A program made the position numbers and the translations under genes. Shown here one piece after another: positions 14,088 to 20,051 of a DNA stretch of 20,051 nt. Below the pieces are notes generated by a model. That model was not told the DNA's origin, searched no databases, and worked only from the letters and a program-made list of their open reading frames with translations. Position 1 is the first letter of the stretch; each line of letters begins with the position of its first letter. Source of the stretch: an uncultured Bacilli bacterium (GTDB taxonomy: Bacteria > Bacillota_I > Bacilli_A > RF39 > UBA660); contig CALVVN010000050.1 in NCBI GenBank assembly GCA_944363865.1, positions 1-20,051 of the forward strand, read 5' to 3'.

Positions 14088-15165
14088 TTAAAAAATCCCT
14101 TAACCTTTTTGCGCGTGATGGATGTCTAAGCTTTCTAAGTGCTTTAGCTTCAATTTGTCTGATTCTTTCACGAGTTACACCAAACTTTTTACCAACTTCT
14201 TCTAATGTATGACAAGACCCATCGAGCAAGCCAAATCTTAATTCAAGAACTTCTTCTTCTCTTTTAGTAAGAGTTTTTAATACATCTCTAAGTTCATCTT
14301 TCAATATCTCGTATGTTGCAAACTCTTCAGGGCTCATAGTCCTTTCATCTGCTAAAAAGTCTCCTAAATGAGAATCATCTTCTTCTCCTATCGGAGTTTC
14401 TAAAGAAACAGGATCTTGGCTTATTTTTCTTATTTCCACAATTTTTTCAACACTTAAATTCATTTTTTTAGCGAGTTCTTCATCACTAGGTTCTCTATTT
14501 AATTCAAGAGTCATTTGTCTTTCAATTCTTGCCATTTTATTAATTGTTTCAACCATATGAACCGGAACTCTAATAGTTCTAGCTTGATCTGCAAGTGCTC
14601 TAGTAATTGCTTGTCTTATCCACCAAGTAGCATATGTACTAAACTTATAACCTTTGTCATAATCAAACTTTTCAACAGCTTTCATAAGTCCTATATTACC
14701 TTCTTGAATTAAATCAAGAAACAATAAGCCGCGTCCAACATATCTTTTGGCTATACTTACAACTAATCTTAAATTAGATTCAGCGAGTAATCTCTTTGCT
14801 TCTTCATCACCTTCTGCTACCCTTTTACTTAACTTTTGTTCTTCTTCTAAATTAAGTAAGCTTATTTTACCAATTTCCTTTAAATACATCCTAACGTTAT
14901 CATTTACACTCATATCTTTTGACTCATTAGGAATATCAATAACCTCTATATCTTCTTCAAAACTAATTGGTTCATCATCATCTTCAGGTCTAACTTCAAT
15001 TATATTTTCAGTTAAAATATTGTATAGTTCATCTAATGAATTATTATCTAAATCTAAATCAATAGTTTTCTTAGCGATTTGCTCGTAAGTTAAAAAACCT
15101 TTTTCCTTTCCATCTTTTACTAACTCTTGTACCCTTTCTTCAAATGTCTTAATATTATTTACCAT
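14080..15165 (-). CDS. rpoD: RNA polymerase primary sigma factor
   Basis: Housekeeping sigma-70 (SigA). The 361-residue protein has an acidic region 1.1 (about 1-80), region 1.2 (SVNDNVRMYLKEIGKI), region 2 with NLRLVVSIAKRYVGRG, DLIQEGNIGLMKAVEKFDY and the -10 recognition helix FSTYATWWIRQAI, region 3 (VHMVETINKMARIER), and region 4 with the helix-turn-helix LEEVGKKFGVTRERIRQIE and a closing LRKLRHPSRAKRLRDF. The length is close to Bacillus SigA (371). The ATG overlaps the end of dnaG by seven bases, with its AAGGAAGTG ribosome site inside dnaG. This dnaG-rpoD arrangement is the classic macromolecular synthesis operon. Promoters in the window match its expected TTGACA/TATAAT specificity, mostly with extended -10. 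Confidence 0.98.
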   Translation of the reverse strand: MVNNIKTFEERVQELVKDGKEKGFLTYEQIAKKTIDLDLDNNSLDELYNILTENIIEVRPEDDDEPISFEEDIEVIDIPNESKDMSVNDNVRMYLKEIGKISLLNLEEEQKLSKRVAEGDEEAKRLLAESNLRLVVSIAKRYVGRGLLFLDLIQEGNIGLMKAVEKFDYDKGYKFSTYATWWIRQAITRALADQARTIRVPVHMVETINKMARIERQMTLELNREPSDEELAKKMNLSVEKIVEIRKISQDPVSLETPIGEEDDSHLGDFLADERTMSPEEFATYEILKDELRDVLKTLTKREEEVLELRFGLLDGSCHTLEEVGKKFGVTRERIRQIEAKALRKLRHPSRAKRLRDFLID

Positions 15166-16886
15166 TCTAACACTTCCTTTTTCATATTTTCTATCCTCTT
15201 TGCTATTTTAATTTTTTCGTTGATATCTAATGTTTCTTTTAACTTAGATGTTAATTTATTAATTTGTTTTTCAACCTCATACTTTTTAATAGTAACAAAA
15301 TAATCTTCTAACTCTTCAGATGTAAACTCATCATGTTGTTTTGAGTTTAGTACAATATCTAAAGATTCTTTTAACCAAGGTTTATTCAAAATGTATGTAA
15401 TAAAGTCAGCATAATCCCAACCACCATTAATTTGTTTAAAATAGATAATCTCATTTGCTAACTTTCTCATGTCATCACTTGGCAAAAAACCTAAATCATT
15501 TTCATAATTTCTAATTACATCTTTATTATTTAACATTAAATAAACAATTCTAATCTCACTTTTTCTATATTTGTCACTTATTATAGTAGGTTTTTCTTTT
15601 TTTTCAACACTTATTTTAGTAGAATTATTCTTTAATTTAGATTTAATAGTCTCAATATTAATATCAAACTCTAAAGACAATTCTTTAGCTTTAATTTCTT
15701 TTAAGACATCATCATCTATTTCATTTAAAGAATCAATAACTTCATTTATATATTTTGCAAGTTCAACTGAATCATTCAAGTTTTTATCAATTTTTAAATA
15801 ATGAAGTTTATAATCAATATAACTAACTCTGTTATTATATGCTTTTAAAAACGCGTCTTCCCCGTCATTCATAATAAGTTCATCTGTGTCTTTATATTTA
15901 TCAAAGACTATTACAGTAGACTTAATATTATTTTTAAGTAAAGTATTACCTATTTGAAAAGCAGCTAATTTTCCTGGAGCATCATTATCTAAATTAAGGA
16001 CTACATCAACATTAAGTTTTTTAATAATTTCAAGTTGTTCATTTGTAAAGCTTGTCCCCATTAAAGCAATTACATTTTTAATTCCAATAGAATATAATCT
16101 AATTACTTCCATAAAGCCTTCACAAATAATAATTTCTTTTTTTCGCCTTATCTCTTCTTTAGCATCATAGTAGTTATAAAGAATATTGCCTTTTTTAAAT
16201 ATCAAAGTTTCTTTAGTATTAATATATTTTGGTGCATCACTGTTATCATACTTCCTGCCACTATAAGCAACAATATTGCCGTTTAAATCCTTAATAGGAA
16301 ACATAATTCTATTTAAAAATAAGTCACACAATTTACCATTATAATTATGAGATAATCCAATAAGTATGAGTTTATCAGCATCATACTTCTTTACTAAAGA
16401 TTTACTTAAAGAATCATTTAAACTAAGACCTATGTCAAATCTTTTAATCATATCTTCAGTAATTTTTCTACTATTTAAGTACTCTTTAGCCTTCTCTCCA
16501 CTTGGAGAGTTTAAATTATTCTTATAAAAATTAGTACTTAATTTATAAATATCATAAAATTCCGAATATTTAGAATTTTTAGGGTTATCTTTTAAATCCA
16601 AATGAACGCCTACTTTATCGCCTAGTTTTTTTAACGCTTCCATAAATCCAATATTTTCAAAGTTCATAACAAACGTTAACACATTACCACTCGCGCCACA
16701 AGTAAAACATCTATATATTTGCTTTTCCCTACTTACTGACATACTAGGACTATGATCATCATGAAATGGACAAACGCCGAAATAATTTTTACCCTTAGGC
16801 ACTAAATCAATATAACTACTTATTACATCAACTATATCATTTGATTTTCTAATCCTATTAATTGTTTCACTATCTATAAGAGCCAT
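15159..16886 (-). CDS. dnaG: DNA primase
   Basis: Makes RNA primers for DNA replication. The 575-residue product carries the N-terminal CHC2 zinc motif (Cys39, His42, Cys60, Cys63 in VCPFHDDHSPS and RCFTCGASGN), the RNA polymerase core (about 120-240), and the TOPRIM region with ICEGFMEVIRLYSIG and VVLNLDNDAPGKLAAF; relatives usually have EGYMDVI, so Asp to Glu is a small change. The C-terminal helicase-binding domain (about 425-575) is weakly conserved, as is normal. Start: ATG at 16886 follows a perfect AGGAGG site; an in-frame start 30 bases earlier would overlap the -10 region and lacks a site. rpoD begins inside its last codons. A terminator upstream separates it from dnaJ, and it has its own -10. 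Confidence 0.98.
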   Translation of the reverse strand: MALIDSETINRIRKSNDIVDVISSYIDLVPKGKNYFGVCPFHDDHSPSMSVSREKQIYRCFTCGASGNVLTFVMNFENIGFMEALKKLGDKVGVHLDLKDNPKNSKYSEFYDIYKLSTNFYKNNLNSPSGEKAKEYLNSRKITEDMIKRFDIGLSLNDSLSKSLVKKYDADKLILIGLSHNYNGKLCDLFLNRIMFPIKDLNGNIVAYSGRKYDNSDAPKYINTKETLIFKKGNILYNYYDAKEEIRRKKEIIICEGFMEVIRLYSIGIKNVIALMGTSFTNEQLEIIKKLNVDVVLNLDNDAPGKLAAFQIGNTLLKNNIKSTVIVFDKYKDTDELIMNDGEDAFLKAYNNRVSYIDYKLHYLKIDKNLNDSVELAKYINEVIDSLNEIDDDVLKEIKAKELSLEFDINIETIKSKLKNNSTKISVEKKEKPTIISDKYRKSEIRIVYLMLNNKDVIRNYENDLGFLPSDDMRKLANEIIYFKQINGGWDYADFITYILNKPWLKESLDIVLNSKQHDEFTSEELEDYFVTIKKYEVEKQINKLTSKLKETLDINEKIKIAKRIENMKKEVLEW

Positions 16887-16901
16887 TTTACCTCCTACAC
16901 T

Positions 16902-16907
16902 ATTATA
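16902..16907 (-). promoter_or_regulatory. -10 element of the dnaG-rpoD-trmK operon
   Basis: A perfect TATAAT on the minus strand, about 15 bases before the dnaG start, directly after the dnaJ terminator. The -35 position at 17-base spacing (16925-16930) reads GTTTTG, a poor match lying in the terminator stem. Alternating TA around the -10 makes the exact register uncertain. Confidence 0.4.
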
Positions 16908-16916
16908 TATACTCAC

Positions 16917-16947
16917 AAAAAAAGCAAAACTCTTTTTAAATTTTGCT
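16917..16947 (-). terminator. Intrinsic terminator of pepF-dnaJ
   Basis: On the minus strand AGCAAAA (16941-16947) pairs with TTTTGCT (16923-16929) around an 11-base loop and is followed by a continuous T-run (16917-16922). It begins about 23 bases after the dnaJ stop, so it should end the dnaK-pepF-dnaJ transcript just before the dnaG promoter. Confidence 0.75.
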
Positions 16948-16970
16948 AAATTTTACATTTTTTTACATTT

Positions 16971-18095
16971 TTACTTATTTAATCTATTAAATCTTTTAAA
17001 CTCTTCACTATTTTCTAAATCAGTTTCACTAAGACTTTCCAACAGTTCTCTTTGTTCTCTAGTTAATTTATTAGGCATTACTAAGTTAAGAACTATATAT
17101 AAGTCTCCCATTCTTCCGGTATGTACACTTTGAATTCCTTTGCCTTTTACCTTTAACATATCACCAGCTTGACTACCTGCAGGTATTTTAATATCAATTA
17201 GTCCATATAAAGTTTTAACTTCCTTTTTACATCCGAGTATTAAATCAGTAATAGTTACTGGCATTTCTATAATGATATTATTATCTTCACGTTTATAAAG
17301 CGGATGATTCTCTACATTGAATTCAATATATAAGTCCCCGTTTTCTCCGCCATTACTTCCTGCTTCACCTTTACCAGATAATCTTATTTGTTCTCCCGTA
17401 TCTATTCCCGCTGGAACTTTTACTGTCACAGTTTTTCTCTTTCTTACCTTCCCTTTTCCACGGCATTCATCACATATTGTTTCATATACTTTACCTGTCC
17501 CATCGCAGTTTGAACAAGTAGTTCTTGAGTTAATTACCCCTAAAATAGTTCTAGTCTGTTCTACTACTACACCAGCACCATTACAAACAGAACAAGTTTT
17601 CACGCCATGTCCACCTACACCATCACAACTGTGACAATTTTCAGTTACATCTATTATAATATCTTTACTAGTACCAAAAGCAGCTTCTTCAAAGGTAATA
17701 TTCATCCTATAGACTAAATCATTACCTTTTCTAGTTTTAGATTTACCCCTTTTATTACCAAAGCCACCAAAACCAAATGATGAAAAACCTCCACCAAATA
17801 CTTCATTTAATATATCATCAAAATTGAAATCACTAAAATCAAATCCACCTTGGAATCCACCAGTTCCACCAGCATTATTAAATGCGCTATGTCCGAATTG
17901 ATCATACTCTTTTCTCTTTTGTTTATCACTTAAAACAGCATAAGCTTCTTGTGCTTCCTTAAACTTCTCTGCAGCATTCTCTTCTTTACTCACATCAGGG
18001 TGATACTTTTTAGCAAGTTTTCTAAATGCACTTTTAATCTCATCATCTGTTGCAGTTTTAGAAACACCTAACACTTCATAGTAATCTTTTTTCAT
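16971..18095 (-). CDS. dnaJ: Chaperone DnaJ (Hsp40)
   Basis: Co-chaperone that stimulates DnaK ATP hydrolysis and delivers unfolded clients. The 374-residue protein is a full type I DnaJ: J-domain (1-70) with HPD at 32-34, a Gly/Phe-rich linker (about 75-120), the zinc domain with four CxxCxGxG repeats (CHSCDGVG, CSVCNGAG, CSNCDGTG, CDECRGKG), and two client-binding beta domains (KVPAGIDTGEQIRL; KVKGKGIQ). The start is three bases after the pepF stop, and the AAGGAG ribosome site lies inside the last pepF codons, so translation is coupled. Normally dnaJ follows dnaK directly; here pepF is in between. Confidence 0.98.
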   Translation of the reverse strand: MKKDYYEVLGVSKTATDDEIKSAFRKLAKKYHPDVSKEENAAEKFKEAQEAYAVLSDKQKRKEYDQFGHSAFNNAGGTGGFQGGFDFSDFNFDDILNEVFGGGFSSFGFGGFGNKRGKSKTRKGNDLVYRMNITFEEAAFGTSKDIIIDVTENCHSCDGVGGHGVKTCSVCNGAGVVVEQTRTILGVINSRTTCSNCDGTGKVYETICDECRGKGKVRKRKTVTVKVPAGIDTGEQIRLSGKGEAGSNGGENGDLYIEFNVENHPLYKREDNNIIIEMPVTITDLILGCKKEVKTLYGLIDIKIPAGSQAGDMLKVKGKGIQSVHTGRMGDLYIVLNLVMPNKLTREQRELLESLSETDLENSEEFKRFNRLNK

Positions 18096-18098
18096 TTG

Positions 18099-19853
18099 TT
18101 ACTCCTTTTCTAGCATATCTAAATATTCACGAAATACTTTAAAAGCATTTTCCATTGTACTTTTTTTAGTAATATCAATACCTAGCTTTTTAAGAATATT
18201 AAGCGGATAATCATTACCTCCACTACTTAAAAACTCAATGTATTTATCTTTAAAACCTTTTTCATTCAAAAGTTTATCACTTATAATTAATGAAACAATT
18301 AAACCAGTTGCATACTTATATACATAAAATGGTGTGTAAAAATGAGGTATTCTAGCCCATTCATATTTTATTTCTTCATCAATTACCACTTCATCACCAA
18401 AATATTTTTTATTTAATTCTAAGTAAGAATTATTTAACTCCAAAGCAGTAATACTTACACCATTACTATATTTTTCATAGATATTTTTTTCAAACTCAGC
18501 AAACATAGTTTGTCTAAATATAGTTGTTCTAATACTTTCAAGAAGTTCAAAAATATATTTTCTTCTTAACTTCTTATCTTTAGTAGTATCTAACATATAT
18601 TTAGTTAAAAGCATTTCATTCACAGTAGAAGCTATTTCTGCTAAAAATATAGGATAACTTGCATCACTATAACTATTACATTTATTAGAATAAAATGAAT
18701 GCATAGAATGCCCTAGTTCGTGAATTAAAGTATCAACACTCTGATAATTATTTTCATAATTAATACTTAAATAAGGCATAGTATCATAACTTCCCCAAGA
18801 ATAAGCCCCGCTTCTTTTTCCTTTTCTTGGATAAACATCTATCCATCCAGATTTAATACCTTTTTTCAAATCATTTAAATATTCTTCTCCAAGAGGTTTT
18901 AAAGCATTATAAATAGTTTCTAGACACTTTTCAAAAGAAATACTTTCCTCTTTAACATCTACACATTCAGCATAAACATCATACAAATGCATTTCTTTTA
19001 ACTTAAGTGCTTTCTTTTTAATACCCAAATATCTATATAATAAAAGTAAGTTTTCATTAACTACATCAATCAGTAAATTATATAAGCTAACATTTATATT
19101 GTCAGAAAATAAACTCTTTTCCAAAGGACTTTTAAACTTTCTAACATTAGATACAAAATAATGCTCTTTAATATCTCCTAAATACAAATTAGAAATAGTA
19201 TTAATATGATTTTCATAATACTTATACATACTCATAAATGCACTCTTTCTAACTTTAGAAGATTTACTTTTAATATAAACCGAATAATTAGATTGATTAA
19301 GTATAACCTTTTTCCCCTTTTCATTTTTAATACTATCTAATTTAATATCAGCATCATTTAAAGCACTATAAGCTTCATCGCATAACCCCATTGCATTAGT
19401 GGCCATAGATATAATATTCTCTTCAGATTTACCAAGCGTATGAGATTTATATCTATATGTTTTCTCCAAAGCGAAAGAATACTCTTCTAGTGCTTCATTT
19501 TCACTAATATAACTTTTAATAGTATCATATTCACATTCCATTAACTCAGGTTGAACAAAGGACAAACCAACAGAAATCTTTTCACCTAAATTATTTACTT
19601 TTAAAGTCAAATCCTTAAACTTACTATTAGTTAAATCACTATAATAATTTAAATACGAATAAACATACAATTTTTCATATTTTCTGTTTAACTCATCATT
19701 TAACTTTAAAAACTCTAATAAAGATTTACTACTTTTAGTAATCTTACCTTTATATTTAATAAGTTTATTTAATAAACATTCACATTCACTAATTAAACTA
19801 TCAAACTCTTTATTATTTTTGATTATTTTACTTAAATTCCAACTATTTTCCAT
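18099..19853 (-). CDS. pepF: Oligoendopeptidase F (M3 family)
   Basis: Cytoplasmic zinc metallopeptidase that cuts short peptides. The 584-residue protein has the M3 catalytic motif LIHELGHSMHSFYS with His378, Glu379 and His382, and the third ligand Glu406 in FLAEIASTVNEMLL. Downstream YEWARIPHFYTPFYVYKYATG matches the substrate-binding segment near the family C-terminus. The length is typical (about 600). The ATG at 19853 is chosen because AAAGGA lies seven bases upstream; an in-frame ATG at 19868 and TTG at 19874 have no site. A hairpin sits between it and dnaK, and dnaJ starts three bases after its TAA. Its place inside the dnaK-dnaJ unit suggests heat-shock co-expression, possibly for clearing peptides from damaged proteins; that role is inference. 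Confidence 0.97.
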   Translation of the reverse strand: MENSWNLSKIIKNNKEFDSLISECECLLNKLIKYKGKITKSSKSLLEFLKLNDELNRKYEKLYVYSYLNYYSDLTNSKFKDLTLKVNNLGEKISVGLSFVQPELMECEYDTIKSYISENEALEEYSFALEKTYRYKSHTLGKSEENIISMATNAMGLCDEAYSALNDADIKLDSIKNEKGKKVILNQSNYSVYIKSKSSKVRKSAFMSMYKYYENHINTISNLYLGDIKEHYFVSNVRKFKSPLEKSLFSDNINVSLYNLLIDVVNENLLLLYRYLGIKKKALKLKEMHLYDVYAECVDVKEESISFEKCLETIYNALKPLGEEYLNDLKKGIKSGWIDVYPRKGKRSGAYSWGSYDTMPYLSINYENNYQSVDTLIHELGHSMHSFYSNKCNSYSDASYPIFLAEIASTVNEMLLTKYMLDTTKDKKLRRKYIFELLESIRTTIFRQTMFAEFEKNIYEKYSNGVSITALELNNSYLELNKKYFGDEVVIDEEIKYEWARIPHFYTPFYVYKYATGLIVSLIISDKLLNEKGFKDKYIEFLSSGGNDYPLNILKKLGIDITKKSTMENAFKVFREYLDMLEKE

Positions 19854-19874
19854 AATTTGTCCTTTCATATTCAA

Positions 19875-19897
19875 AAGTTCTAGATTTTCTAGAACTT
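19875..19897. terminator. Hairpin between dnaK and pepF, weak terminator or attenuator
   Basis: AAGTTCTAGA (19875-19884) and TCTAGAACTT (19888-19897) form a perfect 10-bp stem with a three-base loop. It overlaps the dnaK stop codon (19896-19898) and lies about 20 bases before the pepF start. On the minus strand only TTTT (then G) follows, so termination is likely partial. It could lower pepF-dnaJ expression relative to dnaK, or protect the dnaK messenger end. Confidence 0.6.
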
Positions 19898-20051
19898 ATT
19901 TTTCTTCATATTCTGCTTCTTTAACATTGTCTTTATTTTCACTGCTATTATCAGCATTTTGTGAAGCTTCAGCATTAGCTTTATTCATCTCTTCATAAAC
20001 TCTTTGACTTAAAGCCATTGCTTTTTCAGTTAATTTATCTTTTTGAGTTTT
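19896..20051 (-). CDS. dnaK: Chaperone DnaK, C-terminal end (partial)
   Basis: The last 51 codons of a gene that continues beyond the right edge. The reading frame is open to the edge and codes for a lysine- and alanine-rich helix (KLTEKAMALSQRVYEEMNKA) followed by a flexible, polar tail ending in EAEYEEK. This is the typical DnaK lid helix and disordered tail with its closing acidic EAEYEE-type motif. Together with dnaJ downstream the assignment is strong, although only the tail is visible and no ATPase domain can be checked. TAA stop inside the following hairpin. Confidence 0.85.
   Translation of the reverse strand, partial: KTQKDKLTEKAMALSQRVYEEMNKANAEASQNADNSSENKDNVKEAEYEEK

Noticed and set aside
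14747..15088. Plus-strand 113-codon frame opposite rpoD
   Set aside because: Serine/leucine-rich antisense translation within a certain sigma factor gene; no start signal and no family resemblance.
17317..17634. Plus-strand 105-codon frame opposite dnaJ
   Set aside because: It arises as the antisense of the cysteine/glycine-rich zinc domain of DnaJ; no ribosome site.
19848..19874. Longer PepF start at TTG 19874 or ATG 19868
   Set aside because: Neither has a ribosome site, and the TTG abuts the dnaK hairpin; the ATG at 19853 has AAAGGA at correct spacing.

Overview
This is a strongly AT-rich bacterial window whose gene content and order fit a low-GC Firmicute, probably an uncultured Bacilli or Mollicutes-related lineage (an inference; no 16S rRNA gene is present). 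The supporting evidence is the Bacillus-like order dnaG-rpoD-trmK, the adjacent rnc-smc pair, a YqfQ-like small protein, and an SMC about 200 residues shorter than the Bacillus one and close to mycoplasma length. The standard genetic code is in use: tryptophan is TGG throughout and TGA is a stop (yidD), which argues against a true Mycoplasma/Spiroplasma.

Layout from the left. Plus strand, 1-2500: peptide deformylase (def) with its own promoter and terminator, then an apparent two-gene unit of unknown function: a membrane-anchored extracytoplasmic protein followed by an HExxH (zincin-like) protein. Minus strand, 2510-6103: rnc-smc, transcribed from a well-formed extended -10 promoter. Minus strand, 6239-7572: a decayed AAA ATPase of the DUF4143 type, with two nonsense codons and one frameshift. 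Plus strand, 7771-8846: yidD, apparently without a Shine-Dalgarno sequence, overlapping by ATGA a lipoprotein that resembles a ZnuA/TroA zinc-binding protein but seems to have lost the metal ligands. Minus strand, 8855-10413: ruvA-ruvB (Holliday junction branch migration). Minus strand, 10474-13040: gspF-pilD, a type IV pilus/type II secretion platform protein with an unusual hydrophobic N-terminal extension of about 200 residues, plus prepilin peptidase. Plus strand, 13195-13467: the YqfQ-like protein. Minus strand, 13473-20051: the end of dnaK, then pepF, dnaJ, dnaG, rpoD and trmK.

Most of the window is core machinery: protein maturation and folding (def, dnaK, dnaJ, pepF), RNA processing and modification (rnc, trmK), and DNA replication, segregation and repair (dnaG, smc, ruvAB). 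Genes are packed tightly. Many start codons overlap or lie within about 12 nt of the upstream stop, and each of the three convergent gene ends shares one perfect inverted repeat that overlaps the stop codons and probably terminates both transcripts.

I found no CRISPR array, insertion sequence, phage gene, tRNA, rRNA or riboswitch, and no gene-free stretch longer than 300 bases. The less ordinary material is the HExxH protein and its membrane partner, the extended GspF, the ligand-less ZnuA-like lipoprotein coupled to YidD, the possibly leaderless yidD transcript, and pepF inserted between dnaK and dnaJ. None is convincing as a new multi-gene system; the HExxH/membrane pair is the best candidate for unknown biology.
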